Made by a program: the position numbers and the translations under genes. DNA of 64,000 nt, taken from positions 1,332,322-1,396,321 of the forward strand of contig NZ_JAAIXZ010000001.1 of assembly GCF_010894435.1 (NCBI RefSeq), given 5' to 3'. The notes beneath the pieces are model-generated. The model was not told where the DNA came from. It searched no databases and saw only the letters and a program-made list of their open reading frames with translations. Below are positions 8,656-16,969 of this stretch, piece by piece (the stretch's first letter is position 1; every line of letters begins with the position of its first letter). Source of the DNA: Pyxidicoccus trucidator (lineage in GTDB: Bacteria > Myxococcota > Myxococcia > Myxococcales > Myxococcaceae).

Positions 8656-10120
8656 GCGCGAGAGCGCGCACCGCGGCGCGCAGGCCCGCGGGGCTCGCAC
8701 CGGAGAACCCCAGCAAGAGCCCCTGCTCCACACCGCGGCCCAGGTAGAGCGGTGACAGCCGGCGGGCCCCGAGCCGCTTCGTCTCCGCACGCGCGACGAC
8801 GTCCCCGTCCCGCCAGCCGGGCGCGAGGAACGTGGTGACATGCATGCCCGCCTCCGCCGCTCCGGGTCGCAGCCACCCTTCGGCCTCACGCCGCAAGGCA
8901 TCCAGCAGCGCATCCCGCCGCTCCGCATAGGCCAGGCGCATCTGCCGCAGGTGCGCGGCGTAGTGCCCCGCCTCCATGAAGTGCGCCATCGACGCCTGGG
9001 AGAGCAGCGGCGCGTGGCCATCCGTGGCGGCGCGCGCGGCGGTGAAGGCGTCGACCAGCGCCTCCGGGACGACGAGGAAGGCGAGCCGCAGCGACGGGAA
9101 CATCACCTTGTTGAAGGTCCCCGCGTAGAGGACGCGCCCCGCCACGTCCAGCCCCTGAATCGCAGCGAGGGGCCGCGTGGCGTAGCGGAACTCGCTGTCG
9201 TAGTCGTCCTCGAAGACCCAGGCACGCGCCGCCCGCGCCCACTCCAGCAGCGCCAGCCGCCTGGGCAGGCTCAGCGTCACGCCCAGCGGGTACTGGTGCG
9301 AAGGCGTGACGTAGGCCAGCCGGGCCTTCGGAGCGCGCGCGGTCCCCACGTCCACCCGGAGGCCCTCCGCGTCCACCGGCACCGGGCACACCCGCGCTCC
9401 CGCGGCCTCGAACGCGGCCCGCGCACCGAGATAGCCGGGCTCCTCCAGCCACACGCCCTCCCCTTCGTCCAGGAGCAGCCGCGCGGACAGGTCCAGCGCC
9501 TGCTGCGTGCTGGAGAGCACCAGCACCTGCCGCCACCCACAGCGCACCCCGCGCGCCGTGCCCAGGTGCGCGGCGATGACCTCTCGCAGCGGCCGGAAGC
9601 CCGCGGGCTCGCCAGCGGTCATCAGTCCGGGCCCCAGCTGCCGGGCCTGCTTCGCCACCGCGCGTCCCCACAGGTGCGTGGGGAACAAGTCCAACGCGGG
9701 CAGGCATGGCGTGAAGGGCTGCACGTCGCGGGGCTCCGGCGGCAGCACCTCGCGAGCCAGGCGCTGTCCCCGGCGTGACAGCCCGGGCCGGGCAGGAGGG
9801 CCGCTCCGACGCACGGGAGTGGCGATGGCGCTCCGGGGCAGCCGGGCATGCTCGGGCAGGGCCACCACGCTGCCGGAGCCGACGCGCCGCTCCAGGAAGC
9901 CCTCCGCATCCAGCTGTGAGAAGGCCCCCTCCACGGTGCCTCGGGAGACGCCGAGCTCGCGCGACAGCGTGCGTGTGGAGGGCAGCCGGCTTCGCGCCGC
10001 GAGCGCACCGGAGAGGATGGCTTCCCTCAGGCGCTCATAGAGCTGGCGGTGGAGGGGCGCCCCACCTCCGGTCTCCGGCTGGAGGAAGGGCAGTGACACT
10101 CCGGCGGCCCGCTTCGGCAT
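8642..10120 (-). CDS. MocR/PdxR family GntR-type regulator with aminotransferase-like domain
   Basis: A 492-residue fusion. Residues about 22-90 are a GntR winged helix (LHRQLYERLREAIL, then LPSTRTLSRELGVSRGTV). Residues about 130-490 are a class I aminotransferase fold: FEDDYDSEFRY holds the PLP-contacting Asp, and AGTFNKVMFP carries the Schiff-base Lys338. MocR proteins sense PLP or amino-acid-derived ligands and usually control a divergent neighbour, here the rhodanese gene across a 118-base gap. Start taken at the ATG at 10120, where family similarity begins; a longer upstream start would add a 24-residue unconserved extension. It converges with the hydrolase gene through the 8-base tandem repeat. 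Confidence 0.92.
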   Translation of the reverse strand: MPKRAAGVSLPFLQPETGGGAPLHRQLYERLREAILSGALAARSRLPSTRTLSRELGVSRGTVEGAFSQLDAEGFLERRVGSGSVVALPEHARLPRSAIATPVRRSGPPARPGLSRRGQRLAREVLPPEPRDVQPFTPCLPALDLFPTHLWGRAVAKQARQLGPGLMTAGEPAGFRPLREVIAAHLGTARGVRCGWRQVLVLSSTQQALDLSARLLLDEGEGVWLEEPGYLGARAAFEAAGARVCPVPVDAEGLRVDVGTARAPKARLAYVTPSHQYPLGVTLSLPRRLALLEWARAARAWVFEDDYDSEFRYATRPLAAIQGLDVAGRVLYAGTFNKVMFPSLRLAFLVVPEALVDAFTAARAATDGHAPLLSQASMAHFMEAGHYAAHLRQMRLAYAERRDALLDALRREAEGWLRPGAAEAGMHVTTFLAPGWRDGDVVARAETKRLGARRLSPLYLGRGVEQGLLLGFSGASPAGLRAAVRALARLRG

Positions 10121-10238
10121 GTCCCCATGAAGCCAGGACCAAGGCCCTCCGGCAACCGGCGTCCCGTCGATAATGGCCCATACCCGGGACATGAAATGGA
10201 GCTATCCGCCGGACCACTCCGGGGGCACATTTCCGCGC

Positions 10239-10694
10239 ATGACTGCTCCTGCCACTCCGTTCTCCTTCGTCCTCGAAACGCCGGCCGCGACGCCCGAAGA
10301 GGCCCGGCGCCACTTCCTCGCGAAGCTGTCCGTGGAGACAGACCCGGCCGACGTCCACCTGGACCTGGAGCGAGGCAAGAAGGGCTTCGTCGTGGTGGAC
10401 GTGCGCACGAAGGAGGCCTTCGCCGAGCGTCATGTGCCCGGTGCGCTCAACCTTCCCTCGCGGACCATCAGCGCGGAGACGACGGCGCACCTGAGCAGGG
10501 ACGACGTCATCATCACCTACTGCTGGGGCCCGGGCTGCAACGGCTCCACCAAGGCGGCCGCCCGCTTCGCCGCGCTGGGCTTCCGCGTGAAGGAGATGCT
10601 TGGCGGCCTCGAGTACTGGGTGAAGGAGGGCCACCCCACCGAGGGCACGGCCCCGCGAGGCACGCCCGTGTACGCGCACCGGGGAGATACCTGA
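10239..10694 (+). CDS. single-domain rhodanese-like sulfurtransferase
   Basis: A 151-residue protein with a rhodanese fold. VVVDVRTKEAFAERHVPGALNLP contains the characteristic Asp-Arg (CDC25-like) motif and the HVPGA helix start. The active-site loop reads YCWGPGCNGS, giving the persulfide cysteine at about residue 95, with a second cysteine five residues on. The family moves sulfane sulfur or detoxifies cyanide and reactive species in the cytoplasm. An N-terminal extension of about 40 residues precedes the domain. It is divergent from the MocR regulator, which probably controls it (inference from the usual MocR arrangement). Start is the ATG at 10239. Confidence 0.88.
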   Translation: MTAPATPFSFVLETPAATPEEARRHFLAKLSVETDPADVHLDLERGKKGFVVVDVRTKEAFAERHVPGALNLPSRTISAETTAHLSRDDVIITYCWGPGCNGSTKAAARFAALGFRVKEMLGGLEYWVKEGHPTEGTAPRGTPVYAHRGDT

Positions 10695-10761
10695 GCCAGG
10701 GCGCCACCCGAGACGCAGCACGCGTGAGTGGGCTCGGCCCCGGTCCGGACGCGTCCGGCAG

Positions 10762-10825
10762 CGTGCTGTTCGGAAATGTCGGGACATTTCGCGGCGCAAA
10801 TGTCCCGACATTTCCGAACAGCACG
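10762..10825. repeat. perfect 28-bp inverted repeat, 8-base loop, nested palindromes
   Basis: Arms at 10762-10789 and 10798-10825 are perfectly complementary. Each arm contains a smaller palindrome built on AAATGTC/GACATTT with a two-base centre, so the region can fold as one long hairpin or two small ones. It lies between the convergent stops of the rhodanese and TonB genes, so a bidirectional terminator is the simple reading, but there is no T-run and the stem is far longer than needed. It could instead be a transposed palindrome or a protein-binding site. Confidence 0.85.
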
Positions 10826-10905
10826 GGTCAGGTCCCGCACCGGGGGCCTCCCCTTGTCCCGGAAGGAGTCAGCTCCCGCGCGGGAGCCCCGGAGGTTCCG
10901 GGACG

Positions 10906-12054
10906 TCAGTACACGCCAATCAGATGGATTTGCACCCTCGGGTTGCCGAGGAACTCCTTGAGTCGCCAGCGGCTCCGCATCCCGTCATCGTGGATGCCGA
11001 CGCCTCCGGCCTTCGGTGCTTCCGCGCTGGCGAGCGCCTCGCGGAGCTGGGAGACGGCCCAGTCGTCGAACTTCGGGTCCCCCGAGCCCTCGATGACCTC
11101 CAACTCCAGCACCTTCCCATCGCGGGCCTGACGGACCTCCACGACGGCGGCGAGCGCGAGGATGGGCTCGGTGACGTCCACCATGAACATGTTCGCGGCG
11201 CGTCCGGCCTCGACGGCGGCCTGGAAGCGGTTGCGCTGCTCCAGGCGGTGGTCGCGCTCTTTCGGGGTATAGGGGGTGCCCGTCTTGCCGAAGCGCTCGA
11301 TGGCCTCCACCTGCTCTCGCTTCATCCGCGAGGCGAGCACCTTCAGGTCCGGTGGGGGCGGGTTGACCAGCTGCTTCGAGAAGTCCTTCTGGAGCTGCGC
11401 GAAGTAGGGGGCGGGAGCGCCGCTCGCCGCCCGAGCTTCCGCCAGCGAGTCCCGGGCCCACCCATCCACCTTCACGCGCGCCTCTTCCGCCTGCTGGCGA
11501 GCGATGGCCTTCGGGTCTGGGACCTCGCCCGTGTTGCGCAGGGTCCGTCCCGTCGAGGGCGGCTTCCCCGTCAGCCCTTCTCCGAGCAGATGTCCCGGCA
11601 CCAGGATGGGCCGCTCGGCCGAGGCGAGTGGCGCGTCCTCGGACAGGGGCTTCGCGGGAGGCGAAGTCTCCTGCCCGCCGGGCGCCCCCGCCGGTGGCGC
11701 TGTCGCCACCTGAGGAGCAGGTGTCTCCGGCGTTGAAGCAGCCGGGCGCTCGACCTGGCGCGAGGGAGGAGCACTCACCGGGTCGGGCGGCCGTGCCGTC
11801 GGCCGTGGGGCGGTCGGCACCGTCGGCTTCGCGGGCCTGGTGATGATTTCAATCTCCGCGACGTCACGCGACGGCAGCCTCGGAGGCCGGACAGACGGGA
11901 CCCGCGACAGCGCGAAGAAGAGCGCCGCGTGCAGGAGCACCGAGAGCAGCAGTGTGAGGCCCAGCCTGGAGCGACGTGACACGCAGGACAGCTTGCCTCG
12001 CCATCCCCTCCGCGTGAAGCGTCCCAGGGGACGGGTGTTGACCCGACACGCCAT
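10906..12054 (-). CDS. TonB family energy transducer protein
   Basis: A protein of about 382 residues with classic TonB layout: one N-terminal membrane helix (LGLTLLLSVLLHAALFFAL), a long Pro/Ala-rich periplasm-spanning region (about 65-190), and a C-terminal TonB-like domain where ARDGKVLELEVIEGSG followed by FDDWAV is diagnostic. TonB transmits proton-motive force from ExbB/ExbD to outer-membrane receptors. No exbB or exbD is adjacent. The start is uncertain: the ATG at 12054 has an overlapping AGG, but a GTG at 11982 would place the membrane helix nearer the N-terminus. It converges with the rhodanese gene across the long inverted repeat and is divergent from the lipoprotein at 12184. Confidence 0.85.
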   Translation of the reverse strand: MACRVNTRPLGRFTRRGWRGKLSCVSRRSRLGLTLLLSVLLHAALFFALSRVPSVRPPRLPSRDVAEIEIITRPAKPTVPTAPRPTARPPDPVSAPPSRQVERPAASTPETPAPQVATAPPAGAPGGQETSPPAKPLSEDAPLASAERPILVPGHLLGEGLTGKPPSTGRTLRNTGEVPDPKAIARQQAEEARVKVDGWARDSLAEARAASGAPAPYFAQLQKDFSKQLVNPPPPDLKVLASRMKREQVEAIERFGKTGTPYTPKERDHRLEQRNRFQAAVEAGRAANMFMVDVTEPILALAAVVEVRQARDGKVLELEVIEGSGDPKFDDWAVSQLREALASAEAPKAGGVGIHDDGMRSRWRLKEFLGNPRVQIHLIGVY

Positions 12055-12183
12055 CCTGCCTGCCGGGCACGTCCACGCGGCCTCAAAGCCCCCGTGGCCC
12101 GGGGCCGCTTCGACGGCGAGGACGCGCTCGAGTCGCCCTCATGGGGCCCGTGGGCCGAGCCAATCCTGCATAGAATCGGACGC

Positions 12184-14106
12184 ATGCGCCTCCCTGTTCT
12201 GCCAACCCTGCTCCTGCTCACCCTGGCGCACTGCACCCCCGTGGGCGTGCCGGCTGCCGATGCGGGCGTGTCGGCAGCCAACGTAGGCGTGTCGGCAGCC
12301 AACGTGGGCGTGTCGGCAGCCAACGTAGGCGTGTCGGCAGCCAACGTGGGCGTGTCGGCAGCCGACGCGAGCGCGCCGACCGCTGACGCAGGGCTCGCAG
12401 CCTCCCGGGCGCTCACGGTCCAGGTCTTCGGCCTCGATGGCGCGCCCCTCGCGGGCAGCCAGGTGCAGGTCGTCGCCGAGACGCTGGAGGACCACAACCT
12501 CTGGCTCGAGGCGGACGAGCGCGGGGCGGCGAGCACTCCGGCGCCCGCCCCCGGGCGCTACCGGGTGCTGGCGTACTGGCTGCTGAAGGGCAAGTTCCAG
12601 CGCTACGTGTGGCAGGACCTCGACGTGAAGCCCGGCACGGAAGACCTGCGCGTGGAGCTCCGCTTCGCGCGGGGCTCCGCCGCGCCCATCTCGGGGCGTG
12701 TGCGAGGACTGGACGACCAGCCCGTGGCCGGAGCGGAGGTGCAGGCCTGGCAGCTCGCCTCTTCGGTGCCGTTGGACGGAGACCTGCTGCGCAACAGCTC
12801 CTCGGCTCGGGAGACGGTGTCCGCGACGACCGACGCCGAGGGCCGCTTCACCCTGGAGCCCCTGCGTGAAGGCGAGTACGGGCTCCAGGTGCGGCACTCC
12901 CCCGCCGGCCTGGGCGACACCTACGCACGGACGGGAGGCCCCGCCGTCGAACTCCAGCTCGTCCCCCGGTGCGTGAGGAGCGCCTCCGGCCGCGTGGTCG
13001 ACGAGAGGGGTGCCCCAATCAAGAGCTTCGAGGTGGGCTCGCGGCGCGTGCGCGATGCGAAGGGGCACTTCCAGCTCAAGGGCGACTGCTACGTCACCGT
13101 CGAGGCCAGGGGCTTCGTGTCCCAGGACCTTCCGGTGCTCAGCCTGAAGGGGCTGCACGTGGAGCTGCCGGACGTCGTGCTCGAGCGGGGACGCCAGCTC
13201 ACGGGACGCGTGCTGGGGCCGGACGGGAAGCCGCTGAAGGACGTGGACCTCAAGGCGTACTGGGCTGGGCCCACCCCCGGGTCCACCTCGGAGAGCACCG
13301 ACGCCGGGGGACGCGTCTCCCTCGGACCGGTCCCCGCGGGCCGGGAGGTGACGGTGTGGGCGAAGTGGAACGACAAGGCCCTGCGGCAGCAGGTCGCTCC
13401 CGGCAAGGACGCGAAGGTCGAGCTCCGCTTCCCCGCCGAGGACTCACGCCTGGAGGTCCTCACGAAGGACGCGCAGGGAGCGCCGCTCGGAGGAATGCAG
13501 GTCCAGGCGCAGAGCGCATGGGGCTTCCTCACCCTGACCACGGACAAGACAGGCCGGGCCGCCCAGGGTGTGCCTGCTGGGAGCTACGAGGTCCGCGTCA
13601 CGCACAAGCCCTCCGGCAGGCCGGGGGCGCGTCGCGTCGCGTACCGCTTCGACCCGGTGAGCGTCCAGGTCTCCCCCGAGAGCACCCCGCCCGTCGAGGT
13701 CCGGGCCACGCAGGGCACCGGGCGGCTCCGCGTCATCCTGCCCGAGGGGACGCACTACGACGCCATCTTCGTCGTGCCAGGGGCCCACGACTGGCCCGCG
13801 GACATCCCGGCCTGGTCGAAGCTCCTGGCGTACCCGATGGCCGAGGACGCGGTCTCGAGCCTCTGGATGAGCCAGGCGCCGGCACTCATCTACTACGAGA
13901 CGCAGAACGACTTCAGCGAGCTGGTGCCTGGCCCCTACACCGTCTTCGCAGGGAATCCGCAGGACGATGGCCCGGGCCTGCTCGCCTTCCGCCAGGTCAT
14001 CGAGGTCGATGGCCGCGGACGGCAGGTCGTCCAGGTCCGCTTCTCGGGCGACGGCTCGCGCAGACTCCATGCTGTCCCGGTAAGCGCGCCCGCCGGGGCT
14101 CAGTAG
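12184..14106 (+). CDS. lipoprotein with carboxypeptidase-regulatory-like (Ig-fold) domains
   Basis: A 640-residue protein with a signal peptide and lipobox ending at Cys17 (TLAHC). Immediately after the lipid anchor come six 7-residue repeats of the VSAANVG type (about residues 22-63), a flexible tether. The rest is a chain of beta-sandwich units of the carboxypeptidase-regulatory type, recognisable by repeated TDAEGRFTLEPLREGEY-like turns and GRVLGPDGKPL-like strands. Such proteins are common at the myxobacterial cell surface, with unknown ligands. Start chosen at the ATG at 12184 because the signal peptide begins there. Its last 7 bases overlap the stop region of the convergent DUF4442 gene. 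Confidence 0.82.
   Translation: MRLPVLPTLLLLTLAHCTPVGVPAADAGVSAANVGVSAANVGVSAANVGVSAANVGVSAADASAPTADAGLAASRALTVQVFGLDGAPLAGSQVQVVAETLEDHNLWLEADERGAASTPAPAPGRYRVLAYWLLKGKFQRYVWQDLDVKPGTEDLRVELRFARGSAAPISGRVRGLDDQPVAGAEVQAWQLASSVPLDGDLLRNSSSARETVSATTDAEGRFTLEPLREGEYGLQVRHSPAGLGDTYARTGGPAVELQLVPRCVRSASGRVVDERGAPIKSFEVGSRRVRDAKGHFQLKGDCYVTVEARGFVSQDLPVLSLKGLHVELPDVVLERGRQLTGRVLGPDGKPLKDVDLKAYWAGPTPGSTSESTDAGGRVSLGPVPAGREVTVWAKWNDKALRQQVAPGKDAKVELRFPAEDSRLEVLTKDAQGAPLGGMQVQAQSAWGFLTLTTDKTGRAAQGVPAGSYEVRVTHKPSGRPGARRVAYRFDPVSVQVSPESTPPVEVRATQGTGRLRVILPEGTHYDAIFVVPGAHDWPADIPAWSKLLAYPMAEDAVSSLWMSQAPALIYYETQNDFSELVPGPYTVFAGNPQDDGPGLLAFRQVIEVDGRGRQVVQVRFSGDGSRRLHAVPVSAPAGAQ
12247..12372 (+). repeat. 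21-base in-frame tandem repeat, six units
   Basis: Six units of 21 bases encode V-[SP]-A-A-[ND]-[VA]-[GS]. The four central units alternate between GTA and GTG for one valine codon, so two adjacent units probably duplicated together as a 42-base block. The outer units have diverged. The copy number is likely to differ between strains by slippage. Confidence 0.9.
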
Positions 14107-14591
14107 CGCTTGAGCACCGCGAGGAAGCGCGCGTCGGCGATGTGCTTCCCCTCGAAGTCCTCCAGCCGCACGGGCACCCACTCGCGGGCCTTGTCGCCCT
14201 TCTGGCGGAGCGCGGAGTCCAGCGTGGTGAACACCTCGGCGGGCGGCTCGCAGGTGGCGCGCACGCCGCCCTTCGCCTTGGCGTGGAAGGACACCTCCAC
14301 CTTGTCCACCAGCGCGTTGTAGCGGCCCGGCGGGAAGCGGCGGAAGAGCCACAGCCCCATCGTCAACTCCAGCACCGTCACCTGCACGCCCAGGTACACG
14401 CCGCCCACGTGGTTGCGCGTGCGCCGCTTGAGGGGCACGGACGCTCGCGTCCTCGCGTCCGACGCCTCTTCCACCTTGAAGCCCATCACCGCCGACAGCG
14501 GGATGATGTTCTTCACCGCCACCGTCATCAGGGCATTCGCCGCCGTCGGCGACACCTGACGCAACCGTTCCACAAGGTCGAGCGCGAGCAT
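14100..14591 (-). CDS. DUF4442 hotdog-fold protein
   Basis: A 163-residue protein that looks like the DUF4442 branch of the hotdog (thioesterase-like) superfamily: a helix (LDVVERLRQV-like start), a central region with NHVGGVYLGVQVTVLELTMGL that corresponds to the hotdog helix, and strand-rich C-terminal sequence. Family members lack an agreed catalytic set and are thought to bind or hydrolyse acyl-CoA/ACP. It is probably cytoplasmic, with no signal or membrane segment. The ATG at 14591 is preceded by GGTGAGGAG, a good ribosome site. The stop overlaps the end of the convergent lipoprotein gene by 7 bases. Confidence 0.75.
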   Translation of the reverse strand: MLALDLVERLRQVSPTAANALMTVAVKNIIPLSAVMGFKVEEASDARTRASVPLKRRTRNHVGGVYLGVQVTVLELTMGLWLFRRFPPGRYNALVDKVEVSFHAKAKGGVRATCEPPAEVFTTLDSALRQKGDKAREWVPVRLEDFEGKHIADARFLAVLKRY

Positions 14592-14829
14592 GGCTCCTCA
14601 CCATCCACCAACGAAAGGGACCCCATCGTAGCCGCGACGCGGGCGGGCGCATCCACGCTTCTGGACCCGAGGGCCTCCGGGGGCCGGGGGTATGCATCCA
14701 GGGCCAGCACCCGTCCTCCGCGGGAAGAGCGCCCGCTCTTCGCGGAAGCGTTTGAAACCGGGTTGCGACTGTACGCGGCGCTGTCCTCCATCACTCACGC
14801 CCGGCATAGAGTCCCGCCCCGGAGGGCAC

Positions 14830-16227
14830 ATGGACGCGACCGGAGTGGATGTCGTCATCGTCGGCGCCGGAGTGGCGGGGCTCACCACCGCGCGGGCCCT
14901 CGCACGAACGGGGTTCTCCGTGGCCGTGCTCGAAGCACGGGAGCGCGTCGGGGGACGCACGCTCAGCCAGTCCCTTGGTGGCGAAGTCGTGGACCTCGGC
15001 GGCCAGTGGGTGGGGCCCGCCCAGCGACATGTGCTGCGGCTCGCGGACGAGCTCGGCCTCAAGCGCTTCCCCCAGTACCACCACGGCACCAAGGTGCTCG
15101 ACGTGCGCGGGGCGCTGCGCACCTACCGCGGCCAGGTGCCGTCACTGCCGCTGCTCTCGCTGCTGGACCTCCAGCGCGTCATCTGGAAGCTGGACGGGCT
15201 GGCGAAGCGCGTCCCCCGCGAGCGTCCCGACGCCGCCCCTCGCGCCGCCGAGTGGGACGCACTCACCCTGGAGGAGTGGAAGCAGCGCCACGTGCCCACC
15301 TGGGGCGCCCGCGCCGCGCTGGACATCGCCGCCCGCGCCATCTTCGCCGCCGAACCCTCCGAGGTGTCCTTCCTCCACTTCCTCTTCTACGTCCACTCCA
15401 ACCACGGCCTCATGCCCCTCACCACCATTGAAGGCGGCGCCCAGGCCGAGCGCTTCACCGGCGGCGCCCAGACGCTCAGCCTCCGCCTGGCCAGCGAGCT
15501 GGGCACGCGCGTTCATCTCTCCACGCCCGTGCGCGCGGTGCTCCAGGACGGCGACGGTGTCACCGTGTCCACCGAGGACGGCCGGACGTGGCGTGCACGC
15601 TACGCGGTGGTGGCCGTGCCGCCCGCGCTGGCCGAGCGCCTCGACTTCGGCGCCACCCTCCCCGCCGGCCGCCGCCGCGCCCACGCGGACATCCCCATGG
15701 GCAGCGTCATCAAGGTGGTGGCCACGTACGAGCGCGCCTTCTGGCGCGAGGCCGGCTTCTCCGGCGAGGCCGTGAGCGACACCGGCCCCGTGCGGCTGTG
15801 CTTCGACGACTGCGGGGCCGATGGCCACCACCCCGCCCTGGTGGGCTTCTTCCTCGGGGAGACTGCGCGAGCGTGGACCGGGCGTCCGCCAGCGGAGCGC
15901 CAGCGCGCCGCCCTGGAGTCGTTCGCGCGCTTCTTCGGTCCCCAGGCCCTGAAGCCCACCGCCGTCGCCGACCTGGACTGGCCTGCCGAGCCCTGGAGCA
16001 AGGGCTGCTACGTCGGACTCCCCCGCCCCGGCGTCCTCAGCACCATTGGCGACGCGTTGCGCGCCCCCTTCGGCCGGGTCCACTGGGCGGGCACGGAGAC
16101 GGCCATCGAGGGCTGTGGCTATATCGACGGCGCGGTGGAGTCGGGCGAGCGCGCGGCCACGGAGCTGTCCGCACGGTTGGCGACACCGGGAGGCCTCCCC
16201 GTCGGAGGACGTGCCGTCTCCGGCTAG
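14830..16227 (+). CDS. FAD-dependent flavin monoamine oxidase family protein
   Basis: A 465-residue flavoprotein. The FAD-binding Rossmann motif GAGVAG is at residues 12-17, followed by the EARERVGGRT hallmark of the amine oxidase family. The C-terminal FAD-contact block reads GRVHWAGTETAIEGCGYIDGA. The length fits the family. These enzymes oxidise amines to aldehydes and ammonia with release of hydrogen peroxide; the substrate here is unknown. No signal peptide. The start at 14830 lies just before the first strand of the Rossmann fold. The Dps gene follows 88 bases later on the same strand; pairing a peroxide-producing enzyme with an iron/peroxide protein could be useful (inference only). 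Confidence 0.9.
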   Translation: MDATGVDVVIVGAGVAGLTTARALARTGFSVAVLEARERVGGRTLSQSLGGEVVDLGGQWVGPAQRHVLRLADELGLKRFPQYHHGTKVLDVRGALRTYRGQVPSLPLLSLLDLQRVIWKLDGLAKRVPRERPDAAPRAAEWDALTLEEWKQRHVPTWGARAALDIAARAIFAAEPSEVSFLHFLFYVHSNHGLMPLTTIEGGAQAERFTGGAQTLSLRLASELGTRVHLSTPVRAVLQDGDGVTVSTEDGRTWRARYAVVAVPPALAERLDFGATLPAGRRRAHADIPMGSVIKVVATYERAFWREAGFSGEAVSDTGPVRLCFDDCGADGHHPALVGFFLGETARAWTGRPPAERQRAALESFARFFGPQALKPTAVADLDWPAEPWSKGCYVGLPRPGVLSTIGDALRAPFGRVHWAGTETAIEGCGYIDGAVESGERAATELSARLATPGGLPVGGRAVSG

Positions 16228-16315
16228 CCCGCCTGCCCTCCAGCCGTCGCGGCGTGGATTGGCGTCCCCTTGAGGCGTCCCCACCCTTGGTGAGCCCTCT
16301 GGAGGAGGCCGGAAC

Positions 16316-16864
16316 ATGAACTTTCCCAGTCACGTGAATCTCCCCGCCGATGCTCGCGAGGAGCTCATTGATTCGCTCAACACCCTGCTGGCCGATTCCA
16401 TCGACCTGCACTGGCAGATAAAGCAGGCCCACTGGAACATCCGCGGCAAGCACTTCTACAGCCGCCATGAGCTGTTCGACGAGCTGGCCAAGCACGCGCG
16501 CAAGCAGGCCGACGAGTTCGCCGAGCGCGCCGGCACGCTGGGCGGCTACGCCGAGGGCACCATCCGCCTCGCCGCGAAGAACAGCGAGCTGCCCGAGTAT
16601 GATTTGACGGCCGTGGACGGCGACGCGCACCTGCGCGCCCTGGTGGACCGCGTCGCCCGCTACGGAGCCAGCATCCGCAACGGCATCCACCGCTCCGAGG
16701 AACTGAACGACCCCGTCACCACGGACCTGCTCACACAGACGCTGGGGCAGGTGGAGCTGGACCTGTGGTTCCTGGAGAGCCACCTCCACGGTGACGTGCG
16801 CGCCAACGTGCGCCGCGGCGCGGACGCGGGAGACGGCGCGGGCGTCCGGCCCCCCAACTCCTGA
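16316..16864 (+). CDS. dps: Dps-like ferritin-like DNA-protection protein
   Basis: A 182-residue four-helix-bundle protein of the Dps/ferritin-like family. The first helix carries DLHWQIKQAHWNIRGKHFY, with the conserved His of the inter-subunit ferroxidase site, and the following helix has HELFDELAKHARKQADEFAERA with the acidic partners. Dps dodecamers oxidise iron with peroxide and can coat DNA in stationary phase. The C-terminal tail (RANVRRGADAGDG...) is Arg-rich and may contact DNA. The start is the ATG at 16316, preceded by a strong GGAGGAGG-type ribosome site. Two hairpins follow the stop. Confidence 0.92.
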   Translation: MNFPSHVNLPADAREELIDSLNTLLADSIDLHWQIKQAHWNIRGKHFYSRHELFDELAKHARKQADEFAERAGTLGGYAEGTIRLAAKNSELPEYDLTAVDGDAHLRALVDRVARYGASIRNGIHRSEELNDPVTTDLLTQTLGQVELDLWFLESHLHGDVRANVRRGADAGDGAGVRPPNS

Positions 16865-16890
16865 CGGGTGTTGACCAGAAGGCAGCACCG

Positions 16891-16916
16891 GAGCGCTCGA
16901 CGTTGGGCGAGCGCTC
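16891..16916 (+). other. stem-loop after dps, 9-bp stem
   Basis: GAGCGCTCG at 16891-16899 pairs perfectly with 16908-16916, leaving an 8-base loop. There is no T-run, so alone it is a weak terminator; a second hairpin with a T-run follows 20 bases later. Confidence 0.55.
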
Positions 16917-16936
16917 GGGCCGGCTCCGTCGTATAG

Positions 16937-16969
16937 AAGGCGTCCTCTCGTCACGGAGGACGCCTTTTT
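16937..16969 (+). terminator. intrinsic terminator-like hairpin overlapping the next gene's ribosome site
   Basis: A 10-bp stem (16937-16946 with 16957-16966) and 10-base loop run straight into five T residues (16965-16969; the first two are in the stem). This is the best intrinsic-terminator shape in the window and would end dps transcription. The same bases contain GGAGGA (16955-16960), the only good ribosome site for the SDR gene, whose TTG start is at 16968. It could therefore also act as a hairpin that hides the ribosome site. Confidence 0.7.

Noticed and set aside
12969-15431. 820-codon plus-strand frame crossing three genes
   Set aside because: It spans a lipoprotein, a convergent DUF4442 gene and an oxidase start in the wrong frame; no domain is readable.
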